DNA of 64,000 bases from Acidimicrobiaceae bacterium. Lineage in GTDB: Bacteria; Actinomycetota; Acidimicrobiia; Acidimicrobiales; Ilumatobacteraceae. Positions within the stretch are counted from its first letter, which is position 1, and every line of letters begins with the position of its first letter. The position numbers and the translations under genes were made by a program. The stretch covers positions 62,001 to 126,000 of the forward strand of contig CANFGT010000004.1 of the NCBI GenBank assembly GCA_947446815.1, written 5' to 3'. Under the pieces are notes generated by a model. It was not told where the DNA came from. It worked only from the letters and a program-made list of their open reading frames with translations, and did no database searches. Of the stretch, positions 55,949 to 64,000 are shown piece by piece.

Positions 55949-57508
55949 TCAACTACCAATGACGATATTGCAGCCCAAGAACTCCTGCAGCATGTCGACC
56001 CGACCCTGCGCAGTAAAGGTATTGAGCGCAAGAGACTCAGCGGTTCCAGAACTTGGCCTCGGGATAATCGTCAGAATCTCGTTCTTGTAACTAGAGGACA
56101 GGTCCGAGATGCTCTGGTCGTGGGACCGGTCGAGGCCCGTTGCAATTCGAACAATTCCTGCCAACAGCTCCACATCGTGTCGGCGATTTTCTGGCAATTT
56201 TGCAAAGTCGGAGTGACTTAGCTTTGGTGCGCCTTTTCGGTGATAGCGCGCCGCTAGTGCGATCACTTCGATCTCTTCATCGGTGAATCCCATGAGGTCT
56301 GCATTGCGGATGATGTAATACGAATGCAGGTGGTGCTTTGAATACGACACTGCGTTGCCTGTGTTCGCCAAGAGCGCCGCAGCCTCGAGTAGCCGACCCA
56401 ATGACATATCAATATCGAATCGGCGAGACACTAACGAGAGAATCTTTCGAGATAACAAAGCGACATGACTGCTATGAAGAATGTCAACTGAGCAGCGTTC
56501 TGCAAGTCGCATCACACTGCCCAAACCGGCATCGACAGCATCCTCCTCGATGAGGCCTCGCAATCGAGCCGCGTTCACCAACACGCCTTCACGTAATGCA
56601 TATTCACTGAACTCAAAGGATTCAATGCCCAACGCCCTCATAATCTCATGCAAAATGGCGCCACCAGCTACAATGATGTCGCTACGTTTCGCGTCCATCC
56701 CCTGCAGTTCTTGGCGTTCACGCGCGGTAGAGCACGAATAAATCTTCTTTAGAACGCTCGTTAATTCTTCAGCAGTAAACACAAAACCATTCATTGACTG
56801 CGGAAGTCGATTGTCTCGTTCATAGGCAATAAGCCGCGCGAGGGTCTCGCAAGTGCCCGAAGAAACCACCACACGAGAAAACCCTGATTGTCGGATTTCA
56901 AAAGCCAGTGGAGCAATGACCGAGGACACTTGGGCGCGCAATTGACGTACTGCACCTTCGTCAGTGTCGTCCGAAGACAAGAAGGCATCTGTCAGTCGTA
57001 CAGCTCCGACCTTCAGACTCTGAGCAATCTTCAATCGCCCCCGAGTTGAGACACAAAATTCAGTTGATCCACCACCGATATCAATTGACAGGATTGTCTC
57101 AGCGCCGAATGCAATTGATTGCTGTACCCCGAGATGAATCAGGCGTGCCTCTTCGTTCCCGGAAATTATTTCGACGTCAATTCCCACTTCTTTTTTGGCA
57201 CGCGCAATAAACACAGCAGAATTTGTTGCTTCACGAACAGCACTTGTTGCAACCGCACAAATCTCAGCCGAATGCGCATCAGCAATTCTTTTCATGTGAC
57301 GCAGCGCTACAACTGCTCGTTCTATTGCCGCATCAGACAGAACATCAGCACCTGCCACGCCGGAACCCAAACGAACAGTCTCTTTCTCCGTGGAAAGCAC
57401 ATGAAAGCCGTGCTCGCCCACGCGAGCGACGACCATATGGACGCTGTTGGTGCCGACATCAATAGCAGCGATGACTGAATTGAGGTTTTTCATGGTCGAA
57501 GTAGCCAT
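55949..57508 (-). CDS. ppx: Exopolyphosphatase/pppGpp phosphohydrolase (Ppx/GppA)
   Basis: 519 residues. Actin-like ASKHA fold: VIAAIDVGTNSVHMVVARV (phosphate 1), NEEARLIHLGV, ILSIDIGGGSTEFCV (phosphate 2), then SSGTCETLARLIAYERD; a C-terminal HD-like helical domain covers about 320-519. ATG 57508 follows a GGAGGGG Shine-Dalgarno. Degrades polyphosphate or pppGpp. It precedes phoU and diverges from ppk, so polyphosphate making and breaking share one regulatory region. Confidence 0.9.
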   Translation of the reverse strand: MATSTMKNLNSVIAAIDVGTNSVHMVVARVGEHGFHVLSTEKETVRLGSGVAGADVLSDAAIERAVVALRHMKRIADAHSAEICAVATSAVREATNSAVFIARAKKEVGIDVEIISGNEEARLIHLGVQQSIAFGAETILSIDIGGGSTEFCVSTRGRLKIAQSLKVGAVRLTDAFLSSDDTDEGAVRQLRAQVSSVIAPLAFEIRQSGFSRVVVSSGTCETLARLIAYERDNRLPQSMNGFVFTAEELTSVLKKIYSCSTARERQELQGMDAKRSDIIVAGGAILHEIMRALGIESFEFSEYALREGVLVNAARLRGLIEEDAVDAGLGSVMRLAERCSVDILHSSHVALLSRKILSLVSRRFDIDMSLGRLLEAAALLANTGNAVSYSKHHLHSYYIIRNADLMGFTDEEIEVIALAARYHRKGAPKLSHSDFAKLPENRRHDVELLAGIVRIATGLDRSHDQSISDLSSSYKNEILTIIPRPSSGTAESLALNTFTAQGRVDMLQEFLGCNIVIGS

Positions 57509-57519
57509 TTCAGACCCCT

Positions 57520-57552
57520 CCAAGATGAACCGAAACTAAATGTTGAGTGAAC
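57520..57552 (-). promoter_or_regulatory. Candidate PHO boxes between ppx and ppk
   Basis: Minus strand: GTTCACTCAAC and GTTCATCTTGG lie about 22 nt apart, start to start (two 11-nt turns). They resemble the GTTCA-type direct-repeat units bound by PhoP/RegX3 in actinobacteria. Both are just upstream of ppx, next to its Shine-Dalgarno, and in the shared region with ppk. Unit quality is moderate and a middle unit is weak. Confidence 0.4.
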
Positions 57553-57613
57553 AAGCACATTTGTACCTGATTCAAATAGTTGATGGTTGCGATTCATTTG
57601 TACGGTTTCTGGT

Positions 57614-59776
57614 GTGGTGTCACGTTTTGTCAACAGAGAACTTAGTTGGCTGGAATTCAATCGGCGAGTTCTGACGCTCGCAAGTGAACCTGCGACCCCA
57701 CTTCTTGAGCGTTTGAAGTTTGTTGCCATTTTCAGTTCCAATCTGGACGAGTTCTTTCAAGTACGAGTGGGAGCACTTCACGACCAAGAAGAGGCACGGG
57801 TCGCAGTGCGCAGTATCGATGGCCTGACTGCAACTGAACAACTCGGTTTCATTCGTACTCAAGTTGTTCAATTAAGCACCGAGAGAGATGCCGTTCTTCG
57901 CCAGTTGTTTGATTCCCTGCGTGAGGTCGGAATCAAAATGTGCCGACATGAAGAGCTCACCTCCTCAGAACAGGAATACCTCGACGACTATTTCAATCGT
58001 CGCATTCTTCCGATGCTCACGCCATTGGCCGTTGACCCAGGTCATCCTTTCCCATATATCTCCAACCTTGCGCTCAGTATTGGCGTCATTGTCACCGACC
58101 CCGACACGTTGGAAGAACGATTTGCGCGAGTCAAAGTTCCCACCACGCTTGATCGATTTGTTGACATTGGCAACCAGCGCTTTGTCACTCTGGAAACAAT
58201 CATTGTTCATCGTTTGCACAGTTTGTTTCCGGGCATGAAAGTTTCAACAGGACAAGTGTTCCGCGTCACTCGTAACACCGACCTCAGTATCGATGCAGAA
58301 GAGGCAGAAGATCTGTTGATGGCGGTGGAGCTTGAATTAAGAACTCGTCGCTTTGGTAATCCAGTCCGGCTTGAGGCAGAACGTGGCATCGATCCGCGCA
58401 TCCTCGAATTGGTTCTTGATGAACTCGAGCTTGACCCAATTGACGTCTATTTCACTGATTTATTGATTGACACTGAAAATCTCTGGCAACTTCACAAGAT
58501 TCAGAATCCATCTCTCCATGACGCGCCTTGGGTATCCGTGACAGCAGGCCGACTAGCTGTTGCAGAAGAAACCGGACAATCCATTTTCAGTGTGATTCGG
58601 CATCGTGAACTCATGGTGCATCATCCATATGAGTCTTTTGCGTCTTCGACCGAAGAGTTCATTCGCCAAGCGGCAGCAGACCCCACAGTTCGTGCCATCA
58701 AGGCGACTTTGTATCGAACTTCAGCAAATAGCGCAATCGCACGCAACCTCATTGTGGCCGCAGAGCGCGGGGTGCAGGTCGTTGCCCTTGTGGAACTCAC
58801 TGCACGATTCGACGAACAAACAAACCTGAACTGGGCAAAAGAACTTGAACGTGCCGGAGCACATGTGGTGTACGGAATGGTGGGCTTGAAAACCCATGCA
58901 AAGTGTCTTCTTGTTGTGCGCGAAGAATCTGATGGACTTCGTCGTTATGCCCATATCGGTACGGGTAACTACAACTCAAGCACTGCCCGAACGTATGAAG
59001 ACATCGGACTCTTTACGTGCGATGAATCCATCACTGCCGACGTTGCCAATCTTTTTAACTACCTCACCGGATTCAGCCACTCACCCGACTTCCAAAATCT
59101 CCTCACCGCCCCTCGCGATATTCGTCCTCGCTTTCTCGAGCTGATTCAAAAAGAAGCTTCCTTCGGTGCTGAGGGCCGGATCCAAATGAAGATGAATTCA
59201 TTGGTTGACCCGCGAATCATCACCGCATTAGAAGATGCAGCATCAAAGGGCGTCTCAGTTGACCTTTTGATCCGGGGAATTTGCTCGCTCGATCTCTCAC
59301 AATGCGATAACGGCAACATCCGCGTCCGTTCCGTGCTTGGCCGTTTCCTTGAGCACTCGCGTATCTATGTTTTCGGCCACGGTGCAGAAAACGACTCCCC
59401 GAGCTATTACATCGGATCAGCCGACATCATGCCCCGCAACCTCGACTTACGTATCGAAGTACTCGCGCCGATTCGTCATCCAAAACACCAGTCATGGTTG
59501 GCAAAAGTGCTTGACATCATGTGGGGCAAGAATGTCGTTGCTTTCGAACTTGACCACCTGGGTAAATGGCAGCGCGTTGGACCCGCTGATTTCACCTTTG
59601 AACATGACGCCCAAGGTCAACTGATGAAGTGGGCAACAGACTTACAGCTCAGTCAAGGAACGCCATCGGATTTCGACCTTGATGAATCGCCTCACCGCAT
59701 GGCGACAACGCCTCGATATGCGGGCATGAAGGAATGGTTCCGCGACCGCTTTTCCTCAGACAGTGATCTCACCTAA
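57614..59776 (+). CDS. ppk: Polyphosphate kinase 1
   Basis: 720 residues from GTG 57614 (GTG 57617 or an upstream TTG are alternatives). PPK1: N-domain SWLEFNRRVLTLASEPATPLLERLKFVAIFSSNLDEFF, head domain, then two catalytic C-domains of phospholipase-D type. The phosphohistidine lies in the LKTHAKCLLVVR motif, with conserved IGTGNYNSSTARTYEDIGLF and a second HxK-like region YIGSADIMPRNLD. Makes polyphosphate from ATP. Divergent from ppx. Confidence 0.95.
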   Translation: MVSRFVNRELSWLEFNRRVLTLASEPATPLLERLKFVAIFSSNLDEFFQVRVGALHDQEEARVAVRSIDGLTATEQLGFIRTQVVQLSTERDAVLRQLFDSLREVGIKMCRHEELTSSEQEYLDDYFNRRILPMLTPLAVDPGHPFPYISNLALSIGVIVTDPDTLEERFARVKVPTTLDRFVDIGNQRFVTLETIIVHRLHSLFPGMKVSTGQVFRVTRNTDLSIDAEEAEDLLMAVELELRTRRFGNPVRLEAERGIDPRILELVLDELELDPIDVYFTDLLIDTENLWQLHKIQNPSLHDAPWVSVTAGRLAVAEETGQSIFSVIRHRELMVHHPYESFASSTEEFIRQAAADPTVRAIKATLYRTSANSAIARNLIVAAERGVQVVALVELTARFDEQTNLNWAKELERAGAHVVYGMVGLKTHAKCLLVVREESDGLRRYAHIGTGNYNSSTARTYEDIGLFTCDESITADVANLFNYLTGFSHSPDFQNLLTAPRDIRPRFLELIQKEASFGAEGRIQMKMNSLVDPRIITALEDAASKGVSVDLLIRGICSLDLSQCDNGNIRVRSVLGRFLEHSRIYVFGHGAENDSPSYYIGSADIMPRNLDLRIEVLAPIRHPKHQSWLAKVLDIMWGKNVVAFELDHLGKWQRVGPADFTFEHDAQGQLMKWATDLQLSQGTPSDFDLDESPHRMATTPRYAGMKEWFRDRFSSDSDLT

Positions 59777-59792
59777 CTAAATCCGAAGACAG

Positions 59793-59822
59793 AAAAAGCC
59801 ACCCCCGAAGGAGTGGCTTTTT
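59793..59822 (+). terminator. Bidirectional terminator after ppk
   Basis: AAAAAGCCAC / GTGGCTTTTT stem of 10 bp with a 10-nt loop and T runs on both sides. It lies 16 bp past the ppk stop and 18 bp before the stop of the convergent small gene, so it can serve both. Confidence 0.85.
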
Positions 59823-59840
59823 CGAGAAGGACTATCGAAC

Positions 59841-60107
59841 TCAGTATTCGTAGTTCGGGTCACCCATGTCCCACTCAAGGGAGATGAGTTCGCGCTCTGC
59901 ATCACGCACAATGCGTGCCATGTTGCGGCGGAATTGTGGATCGTCACGAGGCAAGAGAACCAAGCGAGCCAACACGCGTGCACGGAATTCATCGAGCACT
60001 ATCTGGTCGCCATAGTCGCCGTAGACCTCCCAATGAGGGGAAACGGCGCCGAGATACACGATGCGAGCGTGAGCTGTAGGTGCTTGCGGGATCTGTGTGT
60101 CTGACAT
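59841..60107 (-). CDS. Small conserved hypothetical protein
   Basis: 88 residues from ATG 60107, behind a GGAGG Shine-Dalgarno. Motif-like features: ARIVYLGAVSPHWEVYGDYGD, then VLARLVLLPRDDPQFRRNMARI and an acidic C-terminus (WDMGDPNYEY). No family recognised; likely cytoplasmic and compact. It stands alone between the ppk terminator and a whiB gene. Confidence 0.65.
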   Translation of the reverse strand: MSDTQIPQAPTAHARIVYLGAVSPHWEVYGDYGDQIVLDEFRARVLARLVLLPRDDPQFRRNMARIVRDAERELISLEWDMGDPNYEY

Positions 60108-60397
60108 GGTGCCTCCGGAAACAGTGACGTGGAGCACATGCATACCGACATGTGCTTATCCACAAGCCTAGCGCCATCAGGACTTCTCCACTTATGTGCA
60201 GTTTTTGCCCGATTTCATTGATGATTTCAATACTTGCCTGTGGATAAGCCAAATCTTTAACGAACCTTTACCAAGTCGGTACTCCTGTTTCTCAGAATCG
60301 TGCTTGACTGAAATTGCGGGAACTTCCCGCCATGTCTCGGCGTCACACAGACACCGACCGAGAGTGTTCTCAACGGGAGAACGCAGCGAGGAGAGCC
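60108..60397. other. 290-bp non-coding region upstream of whiB
   Basis: No gene seen. It holds the promoter of the small minus-strand gene and of whiB. The sequence is fairly AT-rich around 60190-60290. No clear hairpin or conserved regulator site was recognised. Confidence 0.4.
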
Positions 60398-60688
60398 ATG
60401 AATCTCAAACTTCAAGTCACCAACGTTCCAGAGAAGCCTCTGCCGTTTGACGACTCACCGACAGCGTGGATGGCGCAGGGTAATTGTCGCAATTATCCGC
60501 CGGCCACGTTCTTTCCCTCCGATGGAGTGGGCGTTGATCGCGCTCGCGTCATCTGCAAGGGATGCCCCGTTGGAGATACGTGCCTTGAGTACGCACTTGA
60601 GCAGCGCATCGAACACGGTGTGTGGGGTGGTTGTTCAGAACGCGAACGCCGTCGCATTCTGAAGCGTCGCCGCGGCTTAAACATCTAG
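60398..60688 (+). CDS. WhiB-family iron-sulfur transcription regulator
   Basis: 96 residues from ATG 60398 with a GAGGAG Shine-Dalgarno. Four [4Fe-4S] cysteines: Cys in QGNCRNYPP, then Cys-x2-Cys-x5-Cys in CKGCPVGDTCLEY. The G[VI]WGG turn (HGVWGGCSERERRR) and a basic C-terminal AT-hook-like tail follow. An extra Cys next to the GG turn is unusual. Redox or NO sensing regulator; which whi class is not clear. Confidence 0.93.
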   Translation: MNLKLQVTNVPEKPLPFDDSPTAWMAQGNCRNYPPATFFPSDGVGVDRARVICKGCPVGDTCLEYALEQRIEHGVWGGCSERERRRILKRRRGLNI

Positions 60689-60716
60689 AAAATCGGTCGT
60701 CATGACCGACAAGCGA

Positions 60717-60878
60717 TTACTTGGACTCTGACGAGTCGTTGTCGCTCTTGCCCTCTTCCATGGCCTTCTTCAGCTCGCGCTGAGCCGAACCAAGGTTCTT
60801 CGCAAGCTTTGGCAATTGGGCGCCTCCGAATAAGACGAGTACGACGATTGCGACCATGATCAGTTCAGGTGTTCCCAT
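60717..60878 (-). CDS. tatA: Twin-arginine translocase subunit TatA
   Basis: 53 residues from ATG 60878. Short membrane helix (ELIMVAIVVLVLFGGAQLP) followed by the amphipathic helix KLAKNLGSAQRELKKAMEEG and an acidic tail. The FGxxxLP hinge is typical of TatA/TatE. TatB and TatC are not in the window. Convergent with whiB. Confidence 0.9.
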   Translation of the reverse strand: MGTPELIMVAIVVLVLFGGAQLPKLAKNLGSAQRELKKAMEEGKSDNDSSESK

Positions 60879-60937
60879 GAAACGAACCTTACCAGCAGCA
60901 ATGGCGAGACGACCTTCGGGCTTGCTAAGCAATAGAG

Positions 60938-61720
60938 GTGCTGGAGTGCGTTGTCAATGTCAGCGAGGGTCGAGACCAAAGCGTTCTTGATCAACTTGCT
61001 TCGTCAGTCAAAGGGGACGTCCTTGATGTTCACACCGACCCCGACCACAATCGTTCCGTTTTCACGCTGATTGGCGAAGACGCTCCTCGGCGTCTCACCG
61101 CAGCAGCTGTTCGCCTGATGGATATCTCTGATCATTCAGGCGTCCATCCACGAATCGGCGTGGTTGATGTTGTGCCGTTTGTGCCACTTTCTGGGTCCAC
61201 ATTTGATGACACAGTCCGTGCGCGCAATGCGTTCGCCACGTGGGCATCACAGGAGTTGCAGGTGCCGTGCTTTCTCTACGGGGACGAGCGCACACTGCCC
61301 GACATCCGTCGTGGAGCGTGGAGCCAGTTATTCCCCGAGACTGACCTGAGAGAGCCTCACAGCACCGCTGGTGGCATCTGTGTTGGTGCGCGCATGCCTC
61401 TGATTGCGTACAACATCTGGCTTGAGGGAGTTGACCTGGCACATGCAAAGAAGATTGCAGCAGATGTGCGTAGCAACAGCATTCGCACGCTGGGACTTCA
61501 GGTGGGTGAATTCACACAAGTGAGCATGAATCTGGTCAGCCCGGAAATTTCGCACCCGGCCGATGCGTTTGATGCCGTGCAACAGTACGCAGACATTCAC
61601 CATTGCGAATTGGTGGGATTGCTTCCGAGAGACGTTCTGTTTTCGATTCCGGAAGGTCGCTGGGAGAGCTTGGACCTTGCAGAGGAAAAAACTATTGAGT
61701 GGCGGTTAGACAACCGCTAA
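60938..61720 (+). CDS. ftcD: Glutamate formimidoyltransferase
   Basis: 260 residues from GTG 60938. N-terminal formiminotransferase domain: ECVVNVSEGRDQSVLDQL, the catalytic-site histidine region DVHTDPDHNRSVFTLIG, SGVHPRIGVVDVVPFVPL and GEFTQVSMNLVSPE. The cyclodeaminase half seen in the mammalian enzyme is missing, which is normal in bacteria. Moves formimino from formiminoglutamate to tetrahydrofolate. It is convergent with a whiB gene. Confidence 0.92.
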   Translation: MLECVVNVSEGRDQSVLDQLASSVKGDVLDVHTDPDHNRSVFTLIGEDAPRRLTAAAVRLMDISDHSGVHPRIGVVDVVPFVPLSGSTFDDTVRARNAFATWASQELQVPCFLYGDERTLPDIRRGAWSQLFPETDLREPHSTAGGICVGARMPLIAYNIWLEGVDLAHAKKIAADVRSNSIRTLGLQVGEFTQVSMNLVSPEISHPADAFDAVQQYADIHHCELVGLLPRDVLFSIPEGRWESLDLAEEKTIEWRLDNR

Positions 61721-61736
61721 CGGCATTTAGCCGTTA
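61718..61736. terminator. Short hairpin at the convergent ftcD and whiB ends
   Basis: TAACGGC-ATTTA-GCCGTTA palindrome contains the ftcD stop (TAA) and lies across the whiB stop. It is a 7-bp stem with a 5-nt loop and could act in both directions, but no T run is clear. Confidence 0.4.
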
Positions 61737-62002
61737 ATAACGCGTCGCGTGTCTTGCGCACGCTGGCGGCGAAGACGACGGCGCTCACGCTCGGACAGGC
61801 CGCCCCAGATGCCGAACTTTTCGCCATTGGCCAATGCGTATTCAAGGCACTCGCCACGAACAACACAGCCCTTGCAGACTTCTTTTGCCTCACGGGTGCT
61901 GGCACCGCGCTCTGGGAAGAACAAGTCAGGATCAACGCCAAGGCAGTTAGCGGCGTCTTGCCAGCCACGTTCTTGACTAAAGGTTTGAGTTTCTTCGAGC
62001 AT
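61727..62002 (-). CDS. WhiB-family regulator
   Basis: 91 residues from ATG 62002 with a GGGAGG Shine-Dalgarno. Cys in DAANCLGVDPDLFFPERG and the Cys-x2-Cys-x5-Cys set CKGCVVRGECLEYA for the iron-sulfur cluster, then FGIWGGLSERERRRLRRQR. The ERERRRLRRQR tail and the size fit WhiB1/WhiB2-like essential regulators, but class is by appearance only. Two whiB genes within 1.6 kb is notable. The convergent neighbour is the formiminotransferase. Confidence 0.93.
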   Translation of the reverse strand: MLEETQTFSQERGWQDAANCLGVDPDLFFPERGASTREAKEVCKGCVVRGECLEYALANGEKFGIWGGLSERERRRLRRQRAQDTRRVING

Positions 62003-62123
62003 GTGTGCCTCCCAGCGTGGGGCCGAAGCGACTCCCCGGGGGGACATCGACTTGCGACCCTGTAATTACAGCGTTGTCATTGTGACAAATTTGGAGGGAA
62101 AATGCAATTCCGTGAGATGAGAA

Positions 62124-64000
62124 TCAGCGAGAACGGGCGGTTCTACGCCGATTCTCTAAAAAGTCGACCAGAACGAAGTCGCCCAAAGTGTCAGCAGAAG
62201 TGAAAAAAGCCCTGCCTTTATTGATTTCTGCCATCTGTTCGATGATTTGGCGCAGCGATCCGTTCGCATCAAGGACAAATGAGTTGAGTGTGATTCCGTC
62301 TTTTGTGAGGCGCATCACTTCACGCATTGCAAGCTCCACCGATTCCTGGATGTAGGGGTACGTGAAGATGGGATAGCCCTCGGGGGTGATGTGCGACGTG
62401 GGTTCACCATCGGTGATCATGATGATTTGCTTGCTGCCGGCCTTGCCTGCCAATTGCTTGCGAGCAAGTGCGAAAGCGTGATGCATGTTGGTGCCGTACT
62501 CGCGGTCCCAACTCACCTCGGGTAGTTCTTCGGGGCGCAATGGATACGCGATGCTGCTGAATCCGATGATGGACAAGAAGTCACGAGGGAACTGCGAGCT
62601 GATGAGCGAATGCATCGCAATCGCAACTTTCTTTGCGGGAACGAATCGATCGGCCTGCACCATCGAGTACGACAAGTCGAGCAACAAAACTGTTGATGCT
62701 TGGGTCGTGTGCTCGGTGCGCTCGATTTCAAAATCTTCGGGCGAGAGTCGTACTGGTGTGCCGGTGCCATTACGCGAAATTGCATTGCGAATCGTGCGCT
62801 GTAAGTCGAGTCGGAATGGATCGCCGAATTCATAGGGCTTTGAGTCATACGTGCGCTCGTGGCCACTGCCCTCACGCGGGATGCGATGTTGTCCGATCTT
62901 GTCCTTCGACAATTTGTTAAACATCTCGCGCAGTGCATTGTTGCCAATTGCACGAAGACCACGTGGCGTGACTTCGAGACGACCTTCTTTGTTGTTGATG
63001 AGACCCGCTTCTTCCAACACCTTGGTCATTTCAGCCAACTTTTGCAGGGATTTTGCGGCGCTATCGCCTAACAAATCTCGTACTTTGTCGATATCAACTT
63101 CGGACAACTGTGCAGGGCTCGCAGCCTGACGCATCATTGCTTCCATGTCGTTCAGTTGGCCCATTTCGGCCATGGCCTGCATCGCTTGCTGCATGTCCAT
63201 GGGTTGTTCGCCGCGGAAGTTGTAACCCTCTTGACCATTGCCTGGTTGCGGGAACATCTGCGAAAGCTTCTGACCCAACTGTTGCATCTGCCAATTGAGA
63301 TCCATGTCTTCCATCAGCTGATCTGACAACTGCTGCAACTGCGACCGCTGTTCTGGCGTGAGCGAATTCATGAAATCTTGCATCGCTTGCATGCGCTGCG
63401 CCATGTTCTCCAACAACTCGTCGAGTGTCTCCGGATTCTCCGGGAAGAAGTCGCCGAACTGCTCCATGAAGTTTTGAAAACCGGGGTCTTCACCCTGCTC
63501 GCGCTTCTCAATCATTTCGTTGAGAGCAGCCATCATGTCTTTCATGCGTGACATGTCTTCCGGTGACATGTTCTGCATGCCGTCTGACATCTGATCAACA
63601 ACTTGTTGCATCATCTGTTGACGCAATTTGTCGAGCATCTCTTCAAAGCGTTCTTTTGCCTCTTGAGATTCGAAGTCGTAGCTCTGCAACTCGCGCACGA
63701 GACCAGCAAGGTCTTCGGGCATCATGTCGAGACGGAAGTTGCGCTCCATCGCTGCGTCTTTTGCAGTTTGCGCACGACGTTCATCACCGGATGCTTCGGC
63801 TTCGCGCACAGCGTTCTCCACTGCATGGCGTTCCTCGTCGATGATGTCTTTGAGACCCTCTGCGATTTCGGAGTACACACCTCCCAAGTCACCGCTTTCT
63901 TCAAGTTCTTTCTTGCGCTGACGGATGCGATCCATCATCTCGCGAAGACCCTCTATTCGGTTTCCGTCTTGATCGGTCATTCCTTCACGCATCAAACGAC
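62124..64000 (-). CDS. Von Willebrand factor A domain protein, 5' end beyond the window
   Basis: At least 623 residues. The frame stays open past the last base (codon before the TTG/ATG is CGT), so the N-terminus is outside the window. Visible: a charged helical stretch with GNRIEGLREMMDRIRQRKKE, a very Met/Gln-rich coiled-coil region (about residues 110-280), then a C-terminal VWA domain with MIDAS LLLDLSYSMVQADRF and MITDGEPTS. Related actinobacterial proteins (Rv0959 type) sit next to a MoxR-like AAA ATPase and may form a chaperone-like complex; that partner would be outside. Function is inferred. Confidence 0.85.
   Translation of the reverse strand, partial: RLMREGMTDQDGNRIEGLREMMDRIRQRKKELEESGDLGGVYSEIAEGLKDIIDEERHAVENAVREAEASGDERRAQTAKDAAMERNFRLDMMPEDLAGLVRELQSYDFESQEAKERFEEMLDKLRQQMMQQVVDQMSDGMQNMSPEDMSRMKDMMAALNEMIEKREQGEDPGFQNFMEQFGDFFPENPETLDELLENMAQRMQAMQDFMNSLTPEQRSQLQQLSDQLMEDMDLNWQMQQLGQKLSQMFPQPGNGQEGYNFRGEQPMDMQQAMQAMAEMGQLNDMEAMMRQAASPAQLSEVDIDKVRDLLGDSAAKSLQKLAEMTKVLEEAGLINNKEGRLEVTPRGLRAIGNNALREMFNKLSKDKIGQHRIPREGSGHERTYDSKPYEFGDPFRLDLQRTIRNAISRNGTGTPVRLSPEDFEIERTEHTTQASTVLLLDLSYSMVQADRFVPAKKVAIAMHSLISSQFPRDFLSIIGFSSIAYPLRPEELPEVSWDREYGTNMHHAFALARKQLAGKAGSKQIIMITDGEPTSHITPEGYPIFTYPYIQESVELAMREVMRLTKDGITLNSFVLDANGSLRQIIEQMAEINKGRAFFTSADTLGDFVLVDFLENRRRTARSR

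Overview
The window looks like a chromosomal segment of a moderate-GC actinobacterium, most likely of class Acidimicrobiia (an Ilumatobacter/Microthrix-like lineage). This is inference. It rests on two WhiB proteins, a SenX3/RegX3/PhoU set, the actinobacterial SerC type, an HU with a lysine-rich tail, a PAC2 protein, a class-E-like sortase, GatCAB, a mycothiol-dependent-type DinB-fold protein and MreB. No rRNA, tRNA, transposase, phage gene or CRISPR array was seen. Coding density is very high, with many 1-8 nt start/stop overlaps.

Layout: 0-2.2 kb holds a TrkA pair (the first cut by the window edge), an OB-fold protein and HU. 2.2-6.5 kb holds an oxidoreductase, a GNAT, a CopC-CopD fusion, a DinB-fold protein and a lipoprotein. 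6.5-9.6 kb is a vitamin B12 ABC transporter (btuFCD order) behind a cobalamin riboswitch. 9.6-18.1 kb is amino-acid metabolism (aspartate aminotransferase, SerC, MetY, IlvBNC) with a PAC2 protein and a small HicBA module. 18.3-25.7 kb is the most accessory-like part: small membrane proteins, a haloalkane dehalogenase, inositol-phosphate synthase, and a three-gene locus with two divergent paralogues that look like sliding-clamp-type domains joined to a YbjN-like C-terminus. 25.8-28.4 kb has IlvD and an FTR1 iron permease behind IdeR-like boxes. 28.5-35.4 kb has an acyl-CoA dehydrogenase, GatCAB, an enoyl-CoA hydratase, Lgt and a lipase-like hydrolase.

35.6-44.9 kb is a long plus-strand run: M48 protease, HemE-HemH-HemY, sortase, Lnt, then a glycosyltransferase, methyltransferase and alpha/alpha-toroid protein, suggesting cell-envelope or glycan work. 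44.9-50 kb carries a second methyltransferase, nitroreductase, TesB, a sugar dehydrogenase-like lipoprotein, MreB and MoaE. 50-53.2 kb has a protease-like membrane protein, a zincin-family protein and an MFS transporter. 53.2-59.8 kb is a phosphate/polyphosphate locus (ppx, phoU, senX3, regX3, with ppk divergent). 59.8-64 kb has two WhiB regulators, TatA, a formiminotransferase and the 3' part of a von Willebrand A protein that runs off the window.

Functional links: Lgt and Lnt would modify the lipobox proteins seen here (the 6.0 kb lipoprotein, BtuF, the sugar dehydrogenase). HemE/H/Y form a haem branch. SenX3-RegX3-PhoU with Ppx and Ppk couple phosphate sensing to polyphosphate. IlvBNC plus IlvD give most of branched-chain amino-acid synthesis.
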